Shown piece by piece: positions 12,156-22,599 of a stretch of 61,660 bases of DNA (the first letter of the stretch is position 1; the number at the start of each line of letters is the position of its first letter). The translations under genes were made by a program, and so were the position numbers. This DNA comes from Chytridium lagenaria (lineage: Eukaryota; Chytridiomycota; Chytridiomycetes; Chytridiales; Chytridiaceae), in contig JAHLKC010000187.1 of NCBI GenBank assembly GCA_025449115.1, positions 1 to 61,660 on the forward strand. Direction: 5' to 3'. The notes under the pieces are model-generated. The model saw only the letters and a list, made by a program, of their open reading frames with translations, did not search any database and was not told the DNA's origin.

Positions 12156-12579
12156 ATTCCTAAGTTCCAGGTCTTCTATATTCTATCTATTGAAGGCTGA
12201 TTTAGAATGGTCTCCTTTGATGACAGCGAAGGTGCTCTGAGTTCCTGGTTGTGGAAATGAAAAAAAAAAACCTTCCTGAAATGAAGAACGTGCAACCAGC
12301 ATGCGCAGTTGTAGCACCTTTTATGGCCATGCGAAATCCCCTTTCTGATAAATATATATTGTTCTTTATCAGCAAAGAGAGATTAGAGAGCATATTTCCA
12401 AAAAAACAAGCAAGTTCTCAATGTGACAGCGTTATGGACTTCTTGTGGTGTTTATAATTTATTTATTTGTAGGTAACAAAATAGCAACAACATAAGTGTA
12501 TGGAGTATATATATATATACAGTGAAAGTGAACATTTATTTTAATATGCAACAAAAGAGTAAAAAGTCAGGCGCGTTCC
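12156..12579. other. Intergenic, no gene seen
   Basis: Promoter side of the choice-of-anchor gene and the downstream flank of tRNA-His. It includes an AT-repeat stretch near 12509-12520. Nothing else is recognisable. Confidence 0.5.
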
Positions 12580-12651
12580 TGCCGCCCCCTGGAATCGAAC
12601 CAGGGTTCTCTCGGCCACAACGAGAAGTAATAACCACTATACTAGAGCGGC
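12580..12651 (-). tRNA. tRNA-His (anticodon GTG)
   Basis: The 72-nt minus-strand sequence folds as a cloverleaf. The acceptor stem GCCGCTC pairs with GGGCGGC (one G-U), followed by an A discriminator. The D arm contains AGTGGTTA. The anticodon arm is TCTCG-TTGTGGC-CGAGA, giving GTG. The T arm is CTGG-TTCGAAT-CCAG. It closely resembles other eukaryotic tRNA-His. There is no intron, and the extra 5' G of tRNA-His is not encoded, as expected for eukaryotes where Thg1 adds it. Confidence 0.95.
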
Positions 12652-13062
12652 GCCAATTCATGAATTTTCACCAAAATAGTACTACATATACCAAAAAAAG
12701 TATTGGTAAAATTGCGAGTCTTGATTGGCTGAAAAGTTTTTGAGGTTCAATGCTTACATCAATCCTTGCATCGAGCTGCTAAATGATATGATCGACTGTA
12801 ACTCTAGGCCATGTTCGACAAAATGTATGGCCATGGTCACGACAGAATCGCGCTCAAATGGTCGTTACTTCGCCTTTCCTGTTTTAGTCACTTTATCGAC
12901 AAGATTACAAAAACGTCGCTTTGGCCCTACTTTGATGGAGCTATATGTTGATGATATCGTCATAATAGCCCAGTCAATAGGACAGCTATGCGAATGCTAA
13001 CTCCTTCATGAGGATATCAGCCACCGCTTCAGATTCGTACCCACGAAAATTGTTGTGATCAC

Positions 13063-13500
13063 TTGAGGAGAATCCTTGACGCGAGGCCAAATCTCAACCT
13101 CATCCTGATCCCTTCGACTCGCGATTTCTGCACCGAATGGGTTGGGTACCCTCAACCTCCGCTTGCATGCACCATAGACCCTTCCGAAACCTTTTCACGT
13201 CGTGAAGAGCTAGGTCTTAATATTCGTGGTCAAGAAGGCTCTGCCATCCATCTCCTTCCAAATCCTACCCAGTTTACGATCAACGAGATCCTGTTCGCCG
13301 TCTCTACTGCTGACACTGTCAGCCACATCAGCTCTAAGGAATGGGCACGCGTTCCCAACCAAAAAGGATCCGACCGAATTGCACGAATGTATGAGCACAT
13401 GCTCGATCAACCCTTCCCATCTTGCACAAAACCGCACTTGCAACACACCTCCATTCGTACCCAAAAACAATTGCGATCACCCTCACCCATTTCGTACTAA
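13063..13500 (+). pseudogene. Fragment resembling DNA polymerase alpha subunit B (POLA2)
   Basis: About 125 residues match the C-terminal phosphoesterase-like region of the DNA polymerase alpha-primase B subunit. Signs are LILIPSTRD, YPQPPL, LLPNPTQFTINEILFAVS with STADTVSHIS after it, and DRIARMYEHMLDQ followed one frame over by a SFYPL-like stretch. These occur in that order in POLA2. The upstream two thirds of the roughly 600-residue protein are not recognisable in 12.65-13.06 kb, and downstream frames degenerate. I therefore read this as a duplicated, decayed gene fragment. It could instead be the remnant of a badly frame-broken gene, and a functional copy should exist elsewhere. Assignment is from family memory, without a search. 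Confidence 0.6.
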
Positions 13501-14112
13501 TTGCACTTACTCGCCTTACCACAACAACAACCTCTTCCCAAAAAGAGCCTTTTCGGTTACCTAGGATTCCTGTTCACCCTTACCGGCTTCAATCCCAAAC
13601 AACATGTCCAAGCACGCTTGGTCCCCGAAACTTACAAGAGCTAGTTCACCTCGGCTCTTATGGGAAAGCTGTCTCGAATGGCGCAGTATTCCCAGTCTAT
13701 AAATTGATCTTGAGACCGATGATGGACAATGGGTTCCAACTCACCATCGTGATCCCCCCTTAAAAATGTGGACGTTTCCAACTCCACGGCGCTCCGCACA
13801 GGCCTCTCCCTAGCACACAACGCGGCTTATTCAGAGTCTAGAATCATGAAAAACCGATATCTTGCCCTCGCTGCAAAGGCCGCACGCCAATGTGACCAAA
13901 GGTTTGACACCTTTCACCCACCTCATTCTTCAACCAGATAAGAGGAGTGACAACTTTGTATCCAAGTCAAAATGATCGAGAACGATCGAGTGGCTATAAT
14001 TAAAGGCAAAAAAATGTAAAAAATATCAACCCAAGGACCAACCAGCAACTTGAAACTTGCCTCTCCGTCATCAACCATCATTCATCACCATCTCAAGAGA
14101 CTCACTTGACAA
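13501..14112. other. Spacer with degenerate sequence
   Basis: Continues from the POLA2-like fragment with no readable frame, then leads to the SEL1 gene. A TATAATTAAA element lies near 13995, about 120 bp upstream of that ATG. Confidence 0.4.
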
Positions 14113-16877
14113 ATGTGGAGTGCTGTCACTTCCATCATCAACGGTGTAAGGCAACCATATTTGCAGCCATCCACCGACGACATTGATGCCTCCCAAAGTC
14201 CCGAAGACGACTATACCGCAGGTCGATCCCTATACGAAGCTGGCAACTATACAAAAGCAACTCTCTATCTCACTCGAGCATCCCAACATGGTCATGCGGA
14301 AGCCATGAAGGTACACCTCATTCTCCCATACCAGCCTTAACCCCTTCTCGTTCACAGTACCTCGCCCTCTGTTACGACACCGACAAACTCAACGACGCCA
14401 CCACCAAAACCAAATGGGAATCTCAACGCACCCATCTCCTCAACGATCCTGAAGGCATGTGCGCTCACGCCCACACCCTTAGAGCAGCCGGTGATCACAT
14501 TGAAGCTATCGTATGGTTCCGCAAAGCCGCTACAGCCGGTAACCCTGAAAGCATGCATCAACTCGGCGTTTATCTTCGGAAAGTCGGTGAAGGCGATGAA
14601 GCCATGACGTGGTTCGAGTCGGCTGCTGAAGCGGGTTATGCGCTTTCGGAAATGGCGCTGGCGGAGGGTTATGAACAGGGTATTGGGGTTGAGAGGAATG
14701 CAGAGTTGGCGAGTGTTTGGAGGCAAAAGATCTTTGAAAGGGAAAAGGAAGCGCAGAAGACGAAAATCGAAGCGTTGCTTGCTATGGATGCCGCTGCATC
14801 AAAGGAAACTTCAGATGAAGCCTCTACTTCTGATCATCAAAACCCAACACACCAACCACACCAACACTCCCAAACGCATCTCCACTCCTCCGAGGACCCG
14901 ATCCACTCGCAAAAGACTACAAGGAAGCGCTTCGACTCCTCGAATGGGGATCATGGGTTAAAGCCAAAATGCTTGACCGTCTCGCCTCCCAAAACCACGC
15001 TCCCTCCAACTCCTACCTCGATCCCTCCACAACCTCCCTCAAAAACCCAACCGGCATGCTTTATGTGCGCCCATTTCGCAGAAACCCGTAAAGACGACCC
15101 CATGCTCTCCTTTGCATGGTACACCTCCGCCATGGCACGAGCAAGTAAAAGCGCAGCAATCCCACACCCTCAACCTATCACCAACCATCCTCAACGGGGT
15201 CTTCTCTCCTCCTCTCTGTTCCGTTGACGATTCCACCGGAACTTGAGGAGACGATTGCAAGTGTTATACCGAAGTGGCGGAACGGAAAAAGGCGGGGATG
15301 GTGGAGAAAGAGTTTAGGGAGTGTTTGGGGAATTTGGAGTGGGGGGTTTGGGGGAAGGCGTTTTATGGGGTTGGAGAAGTTGGCGGAACAGGGACATGGG
15401 TTGGCGATGGTTTATTTGGATGCGGAGAGGTCGCCGATGAAGAATCCTTCGGGGATGTTGCATTTAGCGGAACGAATGGAGAAGAAGGCGGCGTTTATTG
15501 AAGGAGGTTTGAAGGATCGTGAGGAAGTGGATTAGGTGAAGGTGAAGACGGTGAGGTGAAGAGAGTAAGGAGCAGAGTGAAGCGAACTTGTTGAAAATCC
15601 AAGCGCGAAAATGGAGACAACGAGCGGAAGAAGCTGGAAAACGACTTTCTGTCACATCCTTTTTTGGATCCGAACAATCCTTACCCACCACATCCGATTC
15701 ACCATCCACACCGCGCGCCTCCATCTCCTTCCCCTCCTTCGTCCACTTCAGCGTCACCACCCACCCTCGACGCCCAATACAAGACTGCTCTTTCCCACAT
15801 AGCCTGGGGTACCTACGACAAAGGCATCGACATCCTCCTCGACATCTCCCCCACCCACCCCGCATCCAAAACCTACCTCTCCCCAACCATCAGTCCATTA
15901 AAAGATCCAGCCGCCATGTACGTGATGGGGTGTCGTCTGGAACCCCATGAAGACGCTGCAGGGTGGCATCGACGCGCATCGGAAGCGGGGAACCATCGAT
16001 CCATGGTTCGACTTGGGAGGATGTTGAAGGAGGGGTTGTGGGGAAAGGTGGGGTGCAGGATTTGTGGCAGGCTGTGGCGTGGTTTACGAAAAGTTGGGAT
16101 GTTGGAGGGAATGCGGAGGCGGCTTATGAGATGGCGTGGCTTATGCGAAGGGGGTGGAGGTTGAGGAGGAGGTTGGGAAGAGGGTGTCAAGGGCTGGGAA
16201 TGTGAAAGATGGGAAGGGGTTGATTGATTTGGAGAATGTGGGGATTGTGCCTTTGGTTGTTGTTGAGGGAGATTTGAATGCGATCCCGTCCCTCAATACC
16301 ATGAGCGAGGCTGATAAACGACTGAGTGCTCTCAGTCTTATAGACCAAGCATCATCAGATTCCACCGAGACTGTCACCCATTCCGGTATCCTTGAACCTA
16401 AACGCCTCAGCCATACCGAAAGCACACATTCGGTCGGAAACGAATCAACAACTCTCCCTTCCGACACCTCATCCCCCCCAACCTCCCTTGCACCTCTGAA
16501 ACGCAAAAAAAAGAAAATCGTCGTCAAACAAGATGACCTGAAATCCCTTGAATGGGCCAAAAAGGGCGCAACCCGAGATCACGCTGGTTGTATCAATCTG
16601 GTGGGTGAAATGTTGAGAGAAGGGCGGGGGGTGATGAAGAATGAAGCGGCGGCTGTTCAGGTGAGTCTTTGAGTTTTTATATGTTTGAAAGGCTGATTTT
16701 TTTTAGCAATTTAAACGCGCGGCGACGCTTGGAGATGCTGTGGCCATGTTTAATTATGGGACGGCACTTTTGCATGGGATCGGTGTGGATGCGGATGAAA
16801 CTATGGCGTTGTTATGGCTTACTCGGGCTACGAATGCGTCAAAGGAGGCGGCGCAGGTGAAGAGTGTCGCGAAATGA
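14113..16877 (+). CDS. SEL1-repeat (TPR-like) protein, multiply frameshifted
   Basis: SEL1 repeats are TPR-like helical pairs that scaffold protein complexes; fungal members act in secretion, ERAD and chitin-synthase regulation. Exon 1 (14113-14310) ends at a clean GT donor and exon 2 starts at 14358. A last intron at 16661-16706 leads to 16707-16877, which ends in VKSVAK. Repeat signatures include GNYTKATLYLTRASQHGHAE, GNPESMHQLGVYLRKVGEG, GYALSEMALAEGYEQGIGVE, EAGNHRSMVRLGRMLKEG, HAGCINLVGEMLREGRGV and GDAVAMFNYGTALLHGIGV. A basic, Ser-rich linker (KRKKKK) lies near 16500. The frame changes at least six times: near 14845 (C run), 15070, 15170, 15275, 15360 (TTTT, apparently one extra T), and in 15540-16140. 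Repeat character resumes in the new frame each time. Full length would be about 880 residues. Confidence 0.75.
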
Positions 16878-17255
16878 CGCCATTCATAACATTAAACGCG
16901 TGTATACGCGCTTGTATTATAAAATCAATTGAAAATCGTTTATTGATTTCAGGGCAGCAAGCCCTTGGTTGCTCAATTATCTGCCTCTCTTGAAAGCATT
17001 CTACCACTATGCGTCATCGAGTCCGTGATGTCGTGAACTCGGGCCAAAACAGACGGGCCAATTTGTGCATGTTTGAGACTTTGCCAAAAAAAAAAACCTC
17101 CACAAACAATTCTGTTGCACTGTGGATTCCAAAAACAACAATTCTGTTATGTGCACTGTGGATTCAAGTTGTGTTTTGAAAAAAGCGGGGAAGGTCTGGA
17201 ATCGCAAGTCTCATCGCATCCTCACCGTCTCTCAACATCCATCCGTCTTTCATCA
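16878..17255. other. Intergenic, no gene seen
   Basis: Terminator side of the SEL1 gene and promoter side of the next gene. An imperfect repeat, TTCTGTTGCACTGTGGATTC and TTCTGTTATGTGCACTGTGGATTC-like, lies at about 17110-17165. Confidence 0.4.
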
Positions 17256-18063
17256 ATGTCCTTAACTTCCATCAAGAAACTCTTTTGGAAGGTAAACCCC
17301 CCTCCCCAAATCTTCTCTTAAAGATCCTATAGAAAAAGACCCCTCCCCCATCTCAAGTCCCCATCGTCACACCTCCCACGTTCGACAGATACAGATATCA
17401 GGCCATCACCGCTTATTACCGAGAACAGTTCAGAGGTCTCACTTTACACAATATCTTCAACCCAAGGTCTACAAGAGATTTGATGCCATTCAGTCGGGGG
17501 AAGGTGGGGGAATCTTTTGTTGGTGTTATACTAACGTTGGATAGGCGGACGCAACTCATACCGTCAAAGAAGCGTTGGAACCTGTCATCCCCGTGAGACC
17601 ACTCATTTGTGATATGTTTGATGACGATGACACTTGTTCCGAATCATTCGACCCTCCTACAAAACCTGATCTCTCACACCGTCAGTACCGCGTGACGTTA
17701 CGTCAAAAACCCTCATCTCCTTCTGTTCCAGTCACCGGCGATTCGGGAATCAACTCCACGTCCTCTCCATCAGCCGAAACCGCTTTTCTGAAACCTAATC
17801 CCTCACACCGTCAATACCGCGTTGCACTCAATTTGGGATCAATCAACTCCACCACCTCTCCATCAACCGAAACCGCTTTATTAAAGTCTGATCCCTCACA
17901 CCGTCAATACCGCGTTACATTACGTCAAAAACCATCACCTTCTTCTATCCCAATTTCGGGAATCAACTCCACGCCTACTCCATCAGCCGAAAACTCTTTG
18001 AAAACGGGTCCTGCATCACACCGTCAGTATCGCGTCATGTTACGTCCAAAACCCCTCCCCTGA
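17256..18063 (+). CDS. Protein with four SHRQYRV repeats, unknown function
   Basis: Three exons (17256-17291, 17333-17503, 17545-18063) join in phase to 241 residues. The second intron has a good ACTAAC branch point. No known family is recognised. The N-terminal 110 residues are basic and then acidic (MFDDDDTC). The C-terminal half is a set of four repeats of about 40-45 residues, each carrying SHRQYRV followed by xLRQKP or similar and a Ser/Thr/Pro spacer with GINSTxSPSAE. No signal peptide or membrane segment is seen, so it is probably cytosolic or nuclear. The invariant SHRQYRV within disordered spacers resembles a short linear binding motif array; that is inference. It converges with the Q-rich gene at 18195-19209, 130 bp away. 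Confidence 0.7.
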
Positions 18064-18194
18064 TATAAACATCATTGTTTTTGTAAATAAATTGTACAGG
18101 CTGTTGTAAAGTACATATTTTTATATAGTCAACAGATAGACTCTGTAAATGAAAATGGTAATGTATATCATACATAAAGAATAACGGATATTTC

Positions 18195-18867
18195 TTAATA
18201 ACTCTGATAATCACCACCACCACCACCACTGCTGGCATCAAATCCACCAGACCCAGCATCAAATCCACCAGACCCAGCGTCAAATCCACCAGAAGCATCG
18301 AATGATCCACCAGAGTAATCAAATCCACTGGAAGCATCAGAGTAAGCTCCTCCAGACCCATCATCTAGATAATCGGAATCCTCTTCATAGACAGTCTCCT
18401 CCTGGCCATGGACATTCACAATGACGCGAACTCTTAACGGTCTACCATTACGACCAACATGGCCACTGTGCAGAGGCCGGTGACGAGGGATGTGACGAGC
18501 GCCGTGGGCATGTTGAACGTGGTGGACACGTGGAGTGTTGGGGTAATGATGATGTTGTTGATAGACAGGATTGTAGGGTTGACGGTATGTGACGGGTTGA
18601 ACAAGACTGTTTCCCATTTGGTTGAGAGCGTTGGAGAATTGTTGGAGAGCAGATTGATGACGGTAGGGTTGGTGCATGGGTTGAACGACTCTGTGGACGG
18701 GTTGAGCGTACACTGAAAAAAGAGAGATGGTTAGTTGTATGGAAAGGGGTGGATGACGTGGAGTACTGTTGAATAGAAAAAGTGAAAAGAGTTTTCTCAT
18801 TACCTGGGGCTTGAACCATCATGGGACGAGGAGCGTATGCAACAGGTTGTTGGATGTATTGGATTGG

Positions 18868-18899
<32 letters not shown>

Positions 18900-19209
18900 G
18901 AGGGGCAGCAACATACTGGATGGGTTGTTGCTGTTGTTGTTGTTGCTGTTGGATGGGAGGAGGGTTGACAGCGTATTGCTGTTGAATGGGTTGTTGAGGT
19001 GAGGCATAATTAGGTGATGGCTTTGGAGGAGGTGTAGGTGGTGGTGGTGGTGCATGCCCAGCACTAGTAGTAGAGGTGACGTATGCATTATGTGGTTGAG
19101 GAGTAGGAGTGGTAGGAGTAGTAGGAATAGGAGGAGCAGGAGTAGCAGGTGGAATGTAGTAGTAAAGAGGCTGTTGCTGCTGTTGAGGCCTTATCACAGT
19201 CGTGTACAT
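18195..19209 (-). CDS. Low-complexity Gln/Pro-rich protein with Gly/Asp/Phe tail repeats
   Basis: Two exons (18804-19209 and 18195-18712) join in phase to 307 residues. The N-terminal half is Pro-rich and then Gln-rich, with runs of 9 and 11 Gln separated by PIQYVAAP/PIQYIQQP. The centre is His/Arg-rich (HGARHIPRHRPLHSGHVGRN), then VRVIVNVHGQEETVYEEDSD. The tail is a run of FDASGG and FDAGSGG units ending GGGGGDYQSY. No catalytic domain, signal peptide or TM is seen. Gln-rich plus aromatic/Gly repeats suggest a phase-separating or prion-like protein; that is inference. TATA-like AT-rich DNA lies directly upstream. Confidence 0.7.
18804..19000. repeat. GTT/CAA trinucleotide tracts (polyGln)
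   Basis: Two tracts, near 18866-18899 and 18925-18951, of nearly pure TTG/GTT units encode the polyglutamine runs of the minus-strand gene. They are likely length-polymorphic. Confidence 0.8.
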
Positions 19210-19680
19210 GACTTAGAGGTATATACTATTTGAGTAGTGAGTGAGTGAGTGAGTGAGCAAGAGTTATGTTATAATATATGTTATGTATTTATTTATTGAG
19301 TAGATGACCGTACCTACATATATATAATATAAATATAATAATGGTTTATTAAATATTTACTTATAATTATTTATTATAAAATAATAAATTGAATTGGATG
19401 AAATAAAATAAAATAAAATGTCATGATGTAAGGTGGATGTTGTATCAACCCTATAAATAATTATATTATGTACTACTTTGGTTCCAAAACAAGAAGAAGC
19501 TTTGATTAACCATCATCTCGTTCGTTGGCTTGACGCTTGTTATTTATTTGTATTTATGATATAACTACAGTGTATATGTATATTTATATTTAACCGATAC
19601 ATATATGTAACAAATTAAAAGTATATTTAGATATTAGATATTTTATTATTTTTTATTTATTTACATATTTATATTAATTA
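19210..19680. other. Strongly AT-rich spacer
   Basis: Dominated by short A/T words (TATTTAT, AATAAAATAAAATAAAAT) and a GTGAGTGAGTGAGTGAG tract near 19240. No gene seen. It separates the Q-rich gene from copy A of the small-gene family. Confidence 0.6.
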
Positions 19681-19712
19681 CTATTGATTTGACTATGAGA
19701 CCAACAACCATA

Positions 19713-20046
19713 TATCACACGTCGTCGTCATCCACGCATAACAATACCCACGAAAATACCTCGTCCAACAATCAGTAAGATTAACCTTTGAAAAGTCAGT
19801 AAAAAAAAACACCAATCATTTCATATCTAAAATAAAACACTTGCCCAGTTGTTATTCTGCCTCACAGTCTTAGAAGACCTCAAGCCTTGCTGAGACCGTG
19901 CATTGGAGGTAGGTTGGATAGTGGTCTTGTTCTTTTTCTATGAGACGGTGGAAGGTGAGTGTCTTTGGTATTGTAGGGGAAAAGGTACGCCAATGTGGGG
20001 AGGATAAACTTACTTTGAACAAGTTCTGGATGGAGAATGTGGACAT
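19713..20046 (-). pseudogene. Small disordered-protein family, copy A (inverted last exon)
   Basis: First of three related genes (with 36657-37315 and 38235-38619). Exon 1 (20014-20046) encodes MSTFSIQNLFK. Exon 2 (19845-19937) encodes KKNKTTIQPTSNARSQQGLR and then ends QNNNW. They join in phase and are followed by a GC donor (GCAAGTG) where copies B and C have GTGAGTG. The last exon is not downstream in the right orientation. At 19713-19776 the matching sequence (TCACACGTCGTCGTC, CCACGCATAACAATACCCAC) lies on the plus strand, flanked by the same borders as in copy B. So the C-terminal exon has been inverted and shortened and the gene is probably non-functional. No known domain. Confidence 0.65.
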
Positions 20047-20109
20047 GTTCTTTGTATGCGGAGGGTGTTGATTTGCTTTGCTCTGGGACTAAAGGTAGAC
20101 TGCTGTTTG

Positions 20110-20290
20110 GGATGATGGAGAATAAACCTCCCCCCATCATTCCTTTTTATCCTACACTCTCCTACTTTGACGCACATCCACATTAATTAATTGCTTGCAC
20201 GTTCTTCAAGTTCAACGTTGAAGGCTAAAGCCGCTCTCATATGCCCAGTGAGGGAAATTGTCGAAAGGTTCGACTCTCTCCGAAATTGTG
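20110..20290 (-). promoter_or_regulatory. Conserved upstream block of family copy A
   Basis: A stretch upstream of copy A is nearly identical to that upstream of copy B (37410-37550) and partly shared by copy C (38700-38960). It includes CTTTTTATCCTACACTCTCC, TTTGACGCACATCCACATTA, TTGCACGTTCTTCAAGTTC and GGGAAATTGTCGAAAGGTTC. It probably holds the family promoter. Confidence 0.45.
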
Positions 20291-20740
20291 ACTGTAATGT
20301 TGACGATTCAGCTATGGGAAATAAGCGGGACAGTAAGTCTAAAGCCCGACCATATAATATACCGGCTGCCAGGATATGAACCTGGGGCTGAAAGTCACAG
20401 AGTGGTGTGTAACAGAGAAAATATAGAAAATAAATATTTTAAACGATATGGTGAAAATAAGGGGTGGGGGCACGTAAAATGTATTAAGTAGGTTGCATAA
20501 AATAATAGAGGAGGTCAGGAGGGGTGGGTGGTGAAAACGACGAGAGGAGAACTGCACTGAAGATGCGGGTGTGATGGAAGAAAATGGGCAATCTGCCCAT
20601 ATTCCCATCTCCGCCGACTTCAATGCTTCACAGTGTCCGAACTAGTCCGGACGCTGTGTAACATTGAAGTCAACCTGGAATCTCAAGTCATACATTCAGA
20701 TTATCATTAGGTAATAGGAAGATTTAAAGGTAATTTATTC
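20291..20740. other. Spacer between copy A and the Copia remnant
   Basis: No gene seen. A tRNA T-arm-like hairpin (CCAGG-TTCATAT-CCTGG, minus strand) lies near 20365-20385, without a matching acceptor or anticodon arm. Confidence 0.4.
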
Positions 20741-21451
20741 TGGGTACAGAACCGTCAGCGGTGCAGGAGCTTCTTGATGTACGTGGTTTGGTGGAGAAGA
20801 ATGCCGTCTTTAGTGCATTGTACTTGGATGCCAATGCAAAACGTGATGGGGCCTACTTCGGTGATTTTGTAGATGCTCTTCAGGTATTCAATAGCCTCCT
20901 CAATTAGGTCCAAAGGTCCAAAGAACGAGATGTCATCAACGTAGATGGCGATGATGATTAGGCGACCTCCAACAAAAAGGAAGAAGATGCAAGGGTCGGC
21001 GCGTGATTGTCGGTAACCTCTGCGTTTGAGGGAAATAACCAATGTTTTCCACCAGCAACGTCCTCCTTGTCGTAGACTGTAAAGACCCTTTAACAGCCGT
21101 AGGACCTTTTTGGCGTACTTAGGTGAAGAGTATCCAGTCGGTTGTCGCATGTGAATTTCCTCATCGAGGTCGCCGTAAAGATAGGCCGTACTAACATCAA
21201 TTTGGCGAGTTTCCCAACCATGAATGGCGGCCATAGCTAAGAGCCAACGAAAACTCGCATCTCTAAGCACTGGGAGTATGTCTCAAAGAAGTCAAGACCA
21301 TGGATTTGCGTAAACCCTTTGGCAACGAGGCGAGCCTTGAACTTGTCGACGGTTCCGTCTTCTTTTGAGTTTAACGCGATAAACCCACTTATCTATCAAC
21401 GATGTTGATACCAGAAGGAGGATCAACCAATTTGAAGGTTCCGTTGTCCAG

Positions 21452-22267
21452 TGTTGAATCTCTGTTGTATCGTTATAACAATTCAATAAACTCTTACTTT
21501 GCGATTCATGATGTTATCCGTCAAACATGTTCATCCGACTGAACCAGAGAGACGACCTTTACGTCGCACGTTATAGATCTATATTCACGTTTGACTCGTA
21601 TTTTAACATGATCACATATCAGCTTTAACGCTGTAGCAAAACTGAACTTGTTATTGCGGTACGCCAAATGACTAAGAGTTGCAGTTTTGCTACGTTGCGG
21701 AATGCCGATAGATCAAGTTAACCCAACAACGAGAATGTATCCTATAGATCTCAGCTCCGAGCACGCGTGATTATGTTCCGCACATAAGGTCTTTACACTT
21801 TATCATCTTATCGTCATTTACACCCCAGGGTCCCGCACCCTTGGGTCAGCGCGTCAGGGTCCTTCCCCCCAGGGTTCAGGACCCTGGGGACGTCGCTCCA
21901 AGCACCCTGAATCACCTCCCCAGGGTCCTGAACCCTGGGGCGTCTCTCTGGTGTCTACCGCACCCTGGGATAGACCCTGCGGCAGACCCCCGGGCTCTTA
22001 CACATGTTTATCATGTGTAAGGACATATGTCAGCATATGTCACAGCCACCGTGAGAAGCGAGAGAAGCTGCGAAGCGCCACCAAAAGGCGTTATATGGAA
22101 ATATCCCATCAATTCTCAGCATCTGAGTGAAAGTGCACTTTAAGTTCCCAGAGGACTTTTATTGAAAATGACTATAAAAAGGGATCACTTTCCCCTCCAA
22201 GTGGAAGTATCAGTTCAATCCTGTACTCTCTGCAATATCTATCGCGCATTCTCTCTAAACGTTAACA
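21452..22267 (+). mobile_element. Solo LTR (816 bp) nested in Copia RT, TSD tccag
   Basis: The element begins TGTTGAATC and ends GTTAACA, short inverted termini typical of LTRs. It is flanked by a perfect 5-bp duplication, TCCAG at 21447-21451 and at 22268-22272. A TATAAAAA box sits at 22173-22180, about 90 bp from the right end, so the LTR promoter points along the plus strand. A GC-rich patch at about 21825-21990 contains a pair of inverted 23-mers. No internal region or second LTR is present, so this is the scar of LTR-LTR recombination of a different element from the Copia host. Confidence 0.85.
21867..21940. repeat. Inverted pair of 23-bp near-palindromes in the solo LTR
   Basis: CCCCAGGGTTCAGGACCC followed by TGGGG at 21867-21889 is the exact reverse complement of the 23-mer at 21918-21940, with a 28-bp loop between. 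Each arm is itself almost palindromic. Related ACCCTGGG/CCCAGGGT words occur on both sides (about 21826-21840 and 21963-21970). Confidence 0.85.
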
Positions 22268-22599
22268 TCCAGAAGACTGTTCCATTCTTTGTCCTCAGCG
22301 GCGAGCTATTCTTTGCGGTATGGTGAGGCCATGGCGGCGGCACGGTCTGGTGGGTTGGTGTCGCTAGGGTCCACGGTAAGACCAAGGAAGGCGAGATGGC
22401 GAGTGCCGGTGGCCAAGAGTGAGATGTCGAATGTGTGGTCGGCTGTATCAGGAGTGAAGTTTTGGAAGTTCCAAACACGAGGGGAGGAGTTTGCTGGCTA
22501 GAAGGTTTGTGAAGGAAATTGAAAGAAAAGAAAATGTCAGAATATTTCGTGCCCTCCCCAAACTTGTCAAAGTTTTCATCATCTTATGTGCAGCGTCGA

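Larger units (their letters stand above)
20755..22478 (-). pseudogene. Copia reverse transcriptase, interrupted by a solo LTR
   Basis: The upper part (22273-22478) reads MASPYRKE, then LAAEDKEWNSLLD, the start of a Copia RVT_2 domain. The lower part (20755-21446) continues NGTFKLVDPPSGIN, KWVYRVKLK, DKFKARLVAKGFTQIHG, ASFRWLLAMAAIHGW, DVSTAYLYGDLDEEI, LKGLYSLRQ and the catalytic YVDD (IAIYVDDISFFG). Removing the solo LTR and one copy of its target duplication puts the two halves in one frame. Several indels near 21.3-21.4 kb and the missing RNase H show that the element is dead. Confidence 0.8.

Noticed and set aside
12725..13000. Frame containing ELYVDDIVII, like a reverse transcriptase YVDD box
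   Set aside because: Only the four residues fit; the flanks do not match RT blocks and the sequence leads into the POLA2-like fragment.
20355..20400. tRNA-like sequence or SINE B-box
   Set aside because: The T-arm hairpin is good, but no acceptor, D or anticodon arm could be paired, and the loop lacks the usual A58.
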